DNA of 64,000 bases. It comes from Uranotaenia lowii (lineage: Eukaryota > Arthropoda > Insecta > Diptera > Culicidae). Where the stretch lies: contig NC_073692.1 in the NCBI RefSeq assembly GCF_029784155.1, forward strand, positions 420,071,440-420,135,439, read 5' to 3'. The position numbers were made by a program, and so were the translations under genes. The notes beneath the pieces are model-generated. The model was given only the letters and a program-made list of their open reading frames with translations. It was not told where the DNA came from and did no database searches. This document shows positions 1 through 11,972 of the stretch, in pieces (the first letter of the stretch is position 1; every line of letters begins with the position of its first letter).

Positions 1-3000
1 TCACCTTCAATCATCGTTTAAAAACCAATGTTTTCTATTGAATATGAAAAAAACATTGAATCACATTATTTTCTCTTCTTCATATTTTAATTTACTCTCC
101 ACACTACAAGGCAGGTAATATCCATAGAAACATCGTTTTCGAATACCTTCCCTTTGGTTCCATTTATAAAATAAATTCTTGATTCATGCAAAAAATGGTA
201 ACTCCCCTCTTCCCTAACTTTTCCCTAATTTTAGAAGAAAGGAGTCTCAAACAAACATAGACACACTTCTCATATGCAAATAACTTCCCACGATGAATAT
301 GGTTCTATTTGCATGATAACTAATCCTGATACTAATCCTTATACTGAAAATTGTTAAGGAGTCCTCTCTCCTCCTCTCTAAATATCTCCCCACTTGATGA
401 GGTAAAGATGCCAAATTTCATAGAACGATTTCTCATACCCAAATACTCTTTCAAAACAAATTTGGTTCCATTTGCTCGAAAAGTTCTCATTATGCACAAA
501 AAAAGTATGTAAAATATTGTTTCTCCTTACGAAGAAATTGTAGAATTTTTACATGTTCTGCAAAGTTGTTTAATTATATTGAGATAAACAACTCTGTTAA
601 AAATAAAAAATCTTTAGCCCTCAAGAGCTCATCAAAAAAGAAAAAAAAAACATTTTGAACTCGCTATTGGTGGACCCATTATATTTCATTTCAAAATATG
701 TACGTGAACCCACCCAATCTAAATCCAAAATTATAAAAAATAAAATCCAAGCTTGACTTCCTGTAAGCCGTTGACATGAAACATAGAATCAGTCACTTAA
801 AAAAAATTAAAAGTTCTCAAATCTCAACATTTTAATAACAAGTCCATATTTTGCTGGATTTATTTACAATAAAATACAGAATTTTTAAGTTGAGCACAGT
901 TTTCGTTGAGCTACATAGTTTCATCTAGATTGTTATTTTTTTAAGAAATTTGAAAAACGATTTGAAAGCTTCGGACGTGTTCGATTAAAAATGAAAATTC
1001 ATGGTGTTTTCCTCACGTTCTTCTTGATTTTTCTTCGAATAATCACTGGATTTTGCTAAGAGTGGTCAGGGTTTTGTATAGAAAAATTAAAAATCAAATG
1101 TCAAGATTTCTGGATTTGAAAAAACATCGGCCTGATTTTGTCAGTATGCGGTAAAAACTCTGGAATGCTTGCTAGAGGGGACCCGCTATATTTATTATAA
1201 TGTGAAACTGTTCGAGACTCTATATCACGGGGGCCCCCTAACTGTTATATATTTCGTTTCAATTCCGATTTTCTAGTTTCATTTTCCTTTCTTGAATTCG
1301 AGAACTTAAGTAGGTTACTTTCAGATTGGTTGATTCTGGATCGGTCTTTGCAAAATTGATCTTTTGAACTTAAATTTTTGAATTCTAGATCGATTAAATC
1401 GGTTTATTTTCGATTCAATCTTTCGATCTTTTCAAATCTATAATCCGTAATCCGAGGCAATATTCTGTTAAGGGGAATGTAGCATGTTTTGTGTTTTTAA
1501 AACCAGTACTGGACTCCTATGAACGTAAAACATTGATGCAGAAATATATTAGACCTCTTTAAATTAGATTTTAAAAACGTTTTAGTCTCTGTTCTAAATT
1601 TGATGCTTTGGAGTGACATTGATCAGTCTCTATTCTGACGGTTTTAACGAGTTTTCTTGATCATAAAGGATACGAAACACCTTCATAATATTTACAAATG
1701 CTAGTTCATCAATTTAACCATGATTTATAACGTTTTATTTTGAAAATATATACAATTTAAAAAAAGAACTATGATGCTGCCTACATTTAGGGGCAAAAAT
1801 AATTATAATTGCGAAATAGTTTGAGCTTCAAAATACAAATGAAATTTTAGCTTCACACATTCCCCTAGGCCCTCCCACTTTTTCCATTTTCATTTTCATT
1901 TTTTCTTCAAAATTTACGATTTTATAGGGTTCCTATCCATTTGTCCAATACGGGCTTACTCTTGGAAAATGTCCTTATTTTTTTAATATCAAAAATTTAT
2001 CATTAAATGACTATAAAAATAACTGTTCATATACAAAGAAAAAGTTGTTCTTTCACATTAAACAACTCGTTCGCTTCTAAATGCTTGTTGGTATCATCAG
2101 GAGAGCTGTTTGTTTGCGAGTCTTGAAAAATAGATATCTTATGATTTTGAAATTAGATTTTTTTTTTCTAACAGAAAAAAAAAATCAAATAGAAACCAAA
2201 TTTTGCCTATTTGATACACATTTAAAAGGCTTTTCAACGTAGAAAACAGTTTTCAAAAATTCAAACTATAGACTGAGTTATTGATGATTATGTGGAAAAG
2301 TTTTTTTTTGGTCAAATTTACCCCGTAGATTAAAGTTACCCCGTTTTACGGTACTTCTTACCGGAGATTTTGAGATTCCATTTAGTGCACAGTTATTGGT
2401 GCTACCATGCCACAAAAAGAATCGATGTCGACTTGAATTATGTATGACCAAGATTTTTATCAAAATTTCTTTATTTTTTAGCTAGAGGACGCTGTTTGTG
2501 TACATTGAAAAAAAAGGTTTGAAGGTTTAGAAGCCGTTAATAGTCGAAAAACATTTTGTCCGCGGGCCACAAGGTGTTTTTTAGTAGGAGCGAACATTTT
2601 TCTCTTTCAATGTTCACTACCAGCCCACAGGCGGATCCATGGATGATGCGAATTTCCATGAAGAAATACATTTTTTGGTATCCACTAGTTTAAAATAAGG
2701 CAATTTTGGTAAAAATTCAGGTGAAAATCCCATGGTCTAGACTTTTCAGGAACACTCAAACTGTTATCGAATAATTTAATTATTGTAATCAGTAAAAATT
2801 CAATAATTAGTTCATACTAGAGGTGTCAGAGGTTTTTGTCAAAAATCAGGACACCTCGATGCAAAAAAAAAACATCAGAATTTTCCAGAATATCACTAGA
2901 CTGATAGAAATAACATTGAGCTCTGTCTAAATTGCAAAATTAAAGCTGGAGTACAGGTACTGGAGACGTCTTAATTAATGCAATTGCAGCGAGCAGAATC

Positions 3001-4790
3001 ATGGATTGCCTGCAGTCCAAATTGAAAAACACCATGAAAATATCATCTGAACCGAAAATTATCACCGAAAGATATTTGATTAAAGATTTGGTTGATGTTC
3101 TTATCATTTATATTTATAATTTAAAACAAAATTTCTGAATATCAGAACAAGTCCATTTGTCGAAAATCATAACGACAATTCAAGCGTTTTAGAAAAAAAA
3201 AAAACAGGATGGTCTTTGAAAATTAGTATAAATTTTGAAAAATCAGGACATCCGGAACCTCTGGTTTATACTTAAGAGGCTTTTAAATTTAAAAAAAATG
3301 TGGAGTTAGGAGACACACAAATATTTATCTTGATTTTGATATGTCATAAACTAAGGTTCAGCAGCGTCTATTTGAAATTTTTGTTTAGTGTTGTTAACGA
3401 AATCCTGCAAATTCCAGGCTTTTTTACAACAAAATTCGGGTAACCGGATAGGACCGAACCTTTCCAAAATGTTGTATCAGACCCGGGCATTTCCGGATAT
3501 TTAAAATTGAGCAATCTGGCATCCTCTTTATATACACTCAACCAAAGTCGTGAAAAATAAAACATTGTGATTTAAAGTCTCTTAAGAGTATATGCTCTAT
3601 AATTCAACAACAAACAAAGAAAAACATTCCGATGTTAAATTTAAATAAGTATACTTTTAAAAGGTCTTATACGCTTAGTAAAGAATCATTCCATATTAGT
3701 TGGATGAGTTTTAGAACATACAAAAATAATATTTTCAAAGATACCCAGCTCTTAAAATTTTTCATATAAATGCCATCGGACAATCTTTTAACAAATCTTA
3801 ACATCATCTACTGACAGACTGAATTTAAGACTGATGGATGGTGGCGCTTTTGGATTTTGTCCAAGTAGCGGGAGTAGATCCCGCAAGAGTTTCGAATCTT
3901 GTAATGGATAATTTTTGGTACATATTTCGAATATTCTCCAATGTACAAGCTATTTTGATGTTTTTAGCTATTTATTTCATCATGAAGTAGTCCTTAGGCA
4001 GCACCCTTTTTGAACATTATTTGAAAGATCGATCTTGCTGAGATCGATTCTTTGGATTCGATTTTTCCGGCGGATCGATTCTTAAACCATTCAGCTGAAT
4101 CGATCCTTTCCAAAAGATCAAACATTCGTAGGTAATATGATCAAAGATTTATCAATTCTTTTCCTCGGGGGCCCCCCTCCGGTGCTCTAGCTCGAATACC
4201 TTCCCGAATGATGTTTTCAGAATTTACTCAAATTTTTACTGTTTTGTTGGCATTATTTTAAATCAAATTATAACATAATTCATAAGCAACCGCTATAAAA
4301 TGAGAGCTGCAGCTGGAGTTTCGGATGGCAATCCAAAAATAACTTAAACTTATATTCTGAATCTTGATCAATAAATTTGTGTTAAAGATCTGATAATTTT
4401 AAACTAGGTAGGTACTTGTGAAATCCATTGAATGGTTCTTTCAAAATACACTGATAAAAACACAAATCAAAACACAAATTCATTGTGTTGTTTTCGGTGT
4501 AATCTGAATTGAAAATATTGTGAATTTGTTGTAAAATTGCACTTAAAGTATTTCACATCAAATTATGAACTGTAACAAACTTGAGATTTTCAAAATATAT
4601 GTGTATTTAATTAAAGCCCCAAGAGTTACTCAAACTTGGTCAAGCTGAGGATGTAGGACGCTTTAGACTTTTGAAGCTTCACTTTTAATATTTAACACAT
4701 TGCTATGTGTTTACTAGAGTTACTTAGTTTTCCCAAAAAATCCTGTATGAATGTATTTTCTTAAGTAAAGCTTTTACCCCTTGTACCATT
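1..4790. other. AT-rich non-coding stretch, no gene recognised
   Basis: Both strands are AT-rich with many A and T runs, and the only reading frames are short and of low complexity. I see no splice-bounded exon, RNA gene or element with clear ends. Two 10-bp palindromes GGGGGCCCCC stand out at 1229-1238 and 4167-4176. Clusters of GATCGATT-like words lie near 1380-1440 and 4025-4130. Fragments reading like 'aaaaatcaggaca' near 2845 and 3235 suggest an old degenerate repeat. Confidence 0.6.
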
Positions 4791-5940
4791 CCTAATAAGC
4801 AATCTTGACACCGGATTTCATTTAAAGCGTGTTCAATACTGTTGGCACTGAAACTGCCTCCGGCGGAAGACCCAAACGATTTTTCGTCAACCGTAACCAT
4901 CTCAATCCAATTTCCGTCGTGTAAGGAACCTTAGAGTATGTTGTTTGTTTGCCTAGCTTGGCTTGAACGGGCTAAAACAATACACCTTCAAGAGCTATCA
5001 GATATCGTAAGCCTGATTACGACGACTTTATTACTTTTGCTACCATGCCAATGGCCATAAACTACTAGCAAAGCATCTTCGAAGGAAAACGAACGAAAAG
5101 CTGACTGATCTGTGCTAGAACAGGAGAGTTTATACATTGTAAAGCACAAATTGGTGGCTTCCAAAATTGATTGGATTGGTTGTTGACCCGGGCTTGCGGT
5201 TTGTTTTCCCTTCCGTAGCTTTTCTCACCATCATCATCCGTTCTTCAACTAACATCCTGCACATGCCAATTTTCTCTATCATGGTTTGGTAGGTATAATC
5301 AAAGTGTAACGATCTCTCTTTCTCTCATCCAGTAGCAGAGCGTCGTCGTTGTCGGGGCCTCATAAAACAACAACACTGACGGATGCTTCTAACTATAGAT
5401 ATCTAAAGCTGCAAGCCACTCAGCTCAGCCCACAAACACGAGAGTCAACTTTGCTGCCTTTGCTGTTCGCCGGAACTTTTCCCATCAAGCTAAATATGGT
5501 TGAAACGCTAGTTGGTTGGTGAAACTATAGCATTTTGGGGGTTGGGGATGTCCTTGAAACCGAAAAGAGCAAACACGCTGGGGATATACCTACTTGTATG
5601 TGTACATGTATCAACGAATGAGCATCAATGAATATACCATGGAACGTGGCTCAGAGATGACCGGTTCGTGGTTTGCCTTTTTCGAATGGAATCGAACCCC
5701 CTTCCTCTTCCTCAAAATATTCTATTCGGCTGTGCATCGGGACAGGACGACGAAAATTGGGGTCAAACGAAAATTTGTCCATTTTCATAATTGAATACAC
5801 ATGCATTGTGTTTTGGATGTTCACAGCTCTAAGAGTGGGACAATTCGATGGGGTACGGAATATGTCGTCGATGAAATTGTTTATTACTGTATTGGCCAGT
5901 GGATTTCTATTTAATTTAGGTCGATAAAATGTTCAATTTG
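4790..5940. other. Higher-complexity unique island, possible host UTR or regulatory sequence
   Basis: Base composition here is more balanced than in the flanks, homopolymer runs are few, and no terminal repeats are seen. The frames at 5594-5794 and 5673-5927 overlap one another on the same strand and resemble no family I know. The stretch could be a 5' UTR exon, an enhancer or a relic of an old element. I cannot decide between these from sequence alone. Confidence 0.25.
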
Positions 5941-6582
5941 AGGGTTTACTGACAGAGCAGATGAGACATTTGTTTCAAGATATGAGAGCAGGTTTTATTA
6001 TTATTTTATGATGCTTTGCTGCTAGATGTCCCTAGATAATCAAAACCTTGCAGGATTGGGGAAACATGAAATCAATGTACTGCTTGAAACCGTATTAATA
6101 TCTTTTTTATTTCGCTTAGTGCTGTGTAATCAAAATTGACTTTTGACAATGAAAGTAGTTTGATAACCACTTAACAGATTACAGGCAATATGAGTTTGAA
6201 TTAAATATATTTTTTATACCAAGAATATGATAAAGGTTCTGGCAACTGGGGTTGCATGTAAAACTTTTTAACATTAATAACCTCTAAAATAAATTATATT
6301 CACAGATAATTAAACAACTAGAGCATCAAAATTGTTAAGGATGATGAGACATCAAGTTGATGTAGTCAGAAAAGTTATTGGTTTCTATGTGATTTTCAAT
6401 CTACTTTAAAAATAGGTAACTTGTTACAAATTTGGGTTTTAAATGTAATATTCAATTTAAACGTGTGGTAATTTCTAGCTGTTGATATATTTATGATGCC
6501 ATAAAGGCCATAGCGCTTTTGGTTTTATAAGAAAAAAATGTTATAATTTTTTTTTTAATTTTTTTTCTACCAACAAAACCGT

Positions 6583-6660
6583 GGTCTTGAAGACAGCGTT
6601 AAAATCTTCTTATCCAGAGGTCATGAGATCGAATCTCGATCACTCTTTCTGTAGGATGAT
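6583..6660 (+). repeat. Degenerate tRNA-like (SINE-type) segment
   Basis: A B-box-like word, gagatcgaatctc, lies at 6625-6637, about 40 bp downstream of a weak A-box-like word starting near 6582. This is the usual spacing of a pol III internal promoter in a tRNA-derived SINE. No complete cloverleaf and no SINE tail are evident, so it is a candidate only. Confidence 0.25.
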
Positions 6661-6775
6661 GTCTCTTTACATTGAGCTGAATACATGTAGGAGTTAAAAA
6701 ATACTATAAAAAATTCCACTAGCTGAAATAATGAAAATGAAGGTCATTAATATTCCAGCATATGAAGACGAGATA

Positions 6776-7979
6776 CAGTTGCGTTCAAAAAAGAATGAAA
6801 TCGCGTGAAGCTGCGCACCCACTTCCAACTTTGACAAGCTGCCATTTCTCTCTCGGTTTATATCTTTTCACGAAAATTTCACACAATCTAGTTCAACTAT
6901 CCAACTAACACTTCACAAAATTTGAAGTCTATACAATGACGAGAAACAAAGATACAGCTTTTCTCGTAAAAAAGGGAAATTAGGAATTGCTTCACTAAAT
7001 TTAATGTATCTTTGACAATTTTCATCGAAAAATCTTGAAATTTGGTACAAAGATGTAAAAATGTTTAATCTAATACTAGGCCAAGTTTCGTCAAAATCTA
7101 TGTACGTGATCAAAAATGGTACCGGATTTAAAATGACGTTCATTTTCGCCCAGAAGGCGATTTCATTCTTTTTTGGACGGATGTTTGTATGGAAAACATC
7201 GTAATCCATGTATTCTTGGTTTTTTCTTCCACAAAACCAAAAGTTATCACGATGAATGTTGTAAATTGCAAAAAACTTCATTCATACTTTGTTTCGAAAG
7301 AGAAAATGTTTCAACAGGGTTCAAAATAAGAAAAACAGAGTTTTAGAAATGACCTGCTAATTATAATTATACCGATAAACAAATTTGATCCAGAATTAAA
7401 GCGAATTTCTATTCGCTCTTTTGTTTCAATACCAGCTCTGTTGGAACAATTTCTATTTCTAAACAGAGCAAGGATGAAGTTCCTATCAATTTACAACATT
7501 CTTTGTAATAAATGTTGGTTTTGTGGAAGAAAAAACCAAGAATACATAGATTACGATGTTTTCCATACAAACATCCGTCCAAAAAAGAATGAAATCGTCT
7601 GCTAGGCGATAATGAACCTCATTTTAAATCCGGCACCATTTTTTATCACGTTCATCAATTTTGACGAAACTTGGCCTAGTATTAGATCAAACATTTTTAC
7701 ATCTTTGTACCAAATTTCAAGATTTTTCGATGAAAATTGTCAAAGATACAGCAAGTTTAGTGAAGCAATTCCAAATTTCCCTTTTTTACGGGAAAAGCTG
7801 TATCTTTGTTTCTCGTCATTTAAAAGACTTCAAATTTTGTGGAGAGTTAGTTGGATAGTTGAACTAGATTGTGTGAAATTTTCGTGAAAAGATATAAACC
7901 GAGAGAGAAATGGCAGCTTGTCAAAGTTGGTAGTGGGTGCGCAGCTTCACGAGATTTCATTCTTTTTTGAACGCAACTG
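6776..7979. mobile_element. Tc1/mariner-type foldback MITE (1.2 kb)
   Basis: The element starts CAGTTGCGTTC and ends with its inverse, and it is flanked by TA on both sides (6774-6775 and 7980-7981). CAGT ends with TA flanks are the hallmark of Tc1/mariner elements. The two arms, about 6776-7269 and 7487-7979, are long, nearly identical inverted repeats around a centre of about 215 bp. No transposase is encoded; frames of 122 and 91 codons occur because the same arm is read twice. Each arm is itself bounded by an inverted 18-mer at 6786-6803 and 7158-7175 (left) and at 7580-7597 and 7953-7970 (right). Confidence 0.85.
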
Positions 7980-7981
7980 TA

Positions 7982-8446
7982 TATAAGCTGTTACTTTGAC
8001 ATGAATTTTATTGCATTTTACCCCAATAGCTAACATAATTGTGGGTATTGTCTAAACAATATTTTTACACCGACAGTGGTGGTATAGGATTATTAAACCA
8101 ATATAAAGTATGTGAGTGATATCATCAAGCCAATCCATTACACTGGATAAACTAAATGCCGTAAAGGCATTTAAAAGTGTTAAAATTTGTACATGTTTGA
8201 TATTGTTGATTTTCTTTGAAAATCAAAAACTAAAAATAACTAGCTTAAGATGTTCGAAACTATGTCATTACCATTTTGTAATAATTAAATGGTAACTCGA
8301 ATGAATAAATGCTGTAGTAGAAGGAGTGTATTTGAAAAAAAAAAAACAATTTATTTTATGAATAACTTTTGATCGCATGGATGGAAAATAATGAAATTTT
8401 CAGAAAAACTATGTAGCCATGTAATGTTTTATTTATTTATTTATTT
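7982..8446. other. AT-rich spacer
   Basis: This is unremarkable AT-rich sequence between the foldback element and the first HINE-like copy. It ends in an ATTT-repeat tract (about 8428-8446) that serves as the insertion target of copy A. No gene is seen. Confidence 0.6.
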
Positions 8447-10607
8447 ACTAGCTGACCCGTTGTGCTTTGCTACACCTTCCGAAAATAAATGTAATTTGTA
8501 AAATTTATTCAAATTTAGTTTTTAGAGAGCTTTTTTTAAATCAAACCTCATCATACTTAAGAACCAATAACTTTGAAATGAGAACTGCAGCTGCAGTTCT
8601 GAATTGCAATTCAAAGATGGTATATATTATTTACTGGAACTTGATCTCTAAACTCGTTTTTCATGATCTGAAATTTGTACTCTGTACCCAAAAAAAACCT
8701 TTTTTAAATATGATCCCTTCTTTGAAAAGCTCTTTATCTTAAATTTACATGAGAAATCCCCCATCTTTTCCAATTTTGTCCCCCACTGCTTGAAAAAGGT
8801 AGGCAATTTTAACCGGCTCAAGTTTACATAAATTTCTAATTGAAAGAAAAAGATTCGCATATTGGAATTTATTGCAAACTGAACTTAATGGAGATAGAAT
8901 TTTTAAAACCGATGAATAGCTTGAATCGAGACAGTTTTTTGAGTATATTCCTTTCTCTTCGAAAGTCAAATATTCAAAAATGTTGGCAAAAACAAATTTC
9001 TAAAATAACATTTGTCCCGTATATTGGGGCAAATGTCAATGCAAAGCTTATTTACAGATGCGTCAGAGTAATGGCATTAAAATGGATTTAAAAAGTACAT
9101 ATTCCTGTTTTTTTGTTCTATCAAGTTTCACTGATATATATGCAGTATTCCTGCAGTATAAATTTATGTTTGTTACTCTACTTTTAACGAATGCTGTTCA
9201 AAGGGGATGACCTTCATTTACAAAGGCATTTAAGAATTTTCAATATCCGCTTCAGTTTCAACATTCGGAATACCCCTTCTGGTCTTTCCAACATATTGAA
9301 TCATTTTGAAGATGAATTTTTTCGACGTTTGCCCTTGCCCCACCGTGTAAGTTGACAGGAGGGAATATTGTTTTAAAACACTTTAAAGGTTTACTAAAAA
9401 TTTCTCATAAAAGTTTTGCGTCCAGTTGAATATCAGTTCTAAAGTCTCGCTTTTCAAAAACGAAGCGGATCAAAAGTCTCTTTTATGCAGCCATGTAACA
9501 CAAAAACACTTTTCATGTTTAGTACGTACTCAATTGGTATGTAATCAAAAAGTACGATGGTTTTTTCAAAATGATTTGAAATAAAAAGATCCCATATTCA
9601 TTTCTAAATTCGTGTCAGTTGTGTATTTGGGCCGAAGTAACAATTTCTAGAAGAAAACATAATTTTTATTTTTTTAACAGAAAAAGTTGAACGTTTGAAC
9701 ATGTTCTAATGTTCTTAAATGAAAAGTCGAATGCTACCTACATTAACACGAACTAAATATGGAAGTATTTTTGCAAAGCTTTCAATTGGTTTTGATTCGA
9801 TTGATAAAATACCAATCCGTGACACATCTAGGCGTCATTTATTACCACGTGCAATTAAGCAAGAAAAAAACACATCTAGGTTGCATTTCGCCCACACGTG
9901 CATAAGAAACAAAGGTACTTGGTTGAGAAACAGGCGCCTGATTGTTAAATTTTTCCAGGGATTAAAAACAGTATGCTTTAGTTACTATCCACTTGCGACG
10001 ACGTTTACTTGACCATAGAGACAAAAAACAAACCCTTCAAAGAAAAGAAATTCTCTAAAAATGGATGCCATGACTTTTCAATTTCAGATTTTGGCAAAAA
10101 AAAAATGTATATGTTTTATTCGATCGGCAAAATGTCAATCTGGGTCACCTCTAGGCGTCATTCATAACCATGTGCTGCACAAATGAGCTAGGAATCAAGT
10201 AGAAAAAAATCACATCAAGGCTTCATATCGCCACCCCTTGCATTGAAAATGTTCTTGGTTGAGAAATACGCGCCAAAATATTCCCACTGATCAGTATGCT
10301 ATGCCATGGTTACTATCCTTTTGCGACGTTGGCTCGCGACGCCTCGACCTTGGAGACGAAAAACAAACCGCCCAAAGGAAGAAAAAATCTCGAGAAAATG
10401 GATGTCATGACTTTAATTTGTTTCGAAAAATTACATATTTTGTATGGAAGACCCCCCTCTCTTAAGTCAGATGGAGTTTTGACTATTACAGAAACCATCC
10501 TCGGCCTCAAAAACCCTCAGATGCCAATTTTGACGATGATCGGTTCAGTAGTTTCCGAGTCTATAGGGAACAGACAGACAGACAAACATTCATTTTTATA
10601 TATATAG
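8447..10607 (+). mobile_element. HINE/Helentron-like non-autonomous element, copy A
   Basis: The copy runs from actagctgacccgttgtgc to atttttatatatatag. It shares long stretches with copies B (25064-27655), C (47251-49201) and D (10620 to about 14680), including the recurring word tctaggcgtcattta. A short CAGA tract (about 10571-10583) sits next to the 3' end. There is no protein domain; the internal open frames are short and overlap one another. Both flanks are ATTT repeats, so any TSD is undecidable here. Copy A is shorter than B because an internal part is missing. The Helentron assignment is inferred from the tetranucleotide tract, the absence of terminal inverted repeats and the TSD-less insertion seen at copy B. 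Confidence 0.6.
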
Positions 10608-11972
10608 ATTTATTTATTCACTAGCAGACCTGGTAAGCTTCGTCTTACCATGTTAAACTTGGCGTCCATTTTCAATTTTTCCTAGTTTTTTTTACATTTC
10701 CCTTCTTTCGCTTTATTCGAATCGTCCCGCTTAATTCTATCAAAATTAAACCATAGAATTTTTACTCAACGGGTCTTTTAAAATCCAGTTTTTGTTACTT
10801 GTTCCTTAAATAACTGTATGTTGATAATATGTATGTTCCATTTGCTGTATTCTATTTAGTGATTTACTCCGTTTTGTTCGAGTTCACAATAAGATTAAAA
10901 CCGAAATAAAAAGTATCTTATTCATTGGAATATATTGCTTATGAATCTTTGGAAAATTTTTGAAGTGTTTTCCGAATATTTTTCCTAACGCAGTGCTTTC
11001 AGCTCCCAATTAGCTTTGGGTGGTGTATTTTTAAGAGCTGAATAATTCAAACACATAAGAAAAGATTTTTTACTAACCATTTTCAAACAGCTTTTTATTC
11101 ATCATCCTCATGCTTCAAAGCAGTTTGAATTAAAATCCATATTTTCACCAAAATCATTTCCAAAAAGTTTCGCCTGATACTTAAGTTATAGACTTTACAC
11201 ATTTACACAACTTAAAATGTTCCCAAACAGCATTTGTCATGGCATTAAATCTGACGATTTGGTGTACTGCAAATTCCTTTTTTTAATTCAAGCAAAAAAT
11301 GCAAATTAGTTCATTTGATTTCATTTAGGATTATGTAATATTTTTAAGATTAATAACATTTCATTGAAAAGCAGATTTTTTAAAATTTAATAGATCGAAA
11401 TGAAATAATCTGTTCAGGCTTTGATGGTTTCGTGAGTTCATTTCAAAAATGAAACATAGGAGCAAATGCAAACGAATATAACCACAGTTGAACTTTCATA
11501 TTTTCTGAAAAAAATCATATTTTCAAAAAAAAAAATTAGTTATGTTGACAAAAAGAAATATCGAAGTATACATTTGTTCCATTTATCGGGGCAAGTGATA
11601 ACACATAGGTCTTTTTAAGATGCGTCAGTGAAAAGACTTTAAAATGAATTTAATACTTGTCTTGTTTGTCTGTTTTATCAATTATCATTGATATATACTA
11701 AGTTTTCTCCGGAATAAATTAATGCTTGGTACTTCAATTTTACTGAATGCTGTTCAACCAAAAGACCTTGATTTACAAAGACCTTTATAATAATTTTGAA
11801 TATCCGCTTCAGACTCAACACTCGGGATATCCTTTCTGGCCATTTTGGAGATAAAATTCTTGAATTTTAGATGTTTCATTGCTGAATGGCGCGTTTTCAC
11901 TTATTCCACCAAAGAAATTACATGAATTTATATTACTTTTAACACTTTCAGGTCATATTAAAAGTTCATCAT

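Noticed and set aside
6913..7887. Two similar proteins (122 aa minus, 91 aa plus) sharing a domain
   Set aside because: They are the same inverted arm read from both sides of the foldback MITE. No family resemblance, and ORF ends follow the palindrome, not gene structure.
9719..10607. ORFs repeated in HINE copies A, B and C (for example 97, 103 and 68 aa)
   Set aside because: Similar frames recur because the element recurs, but copies differ by frame breaks and the frames overlap on both strands. No domain is seen.
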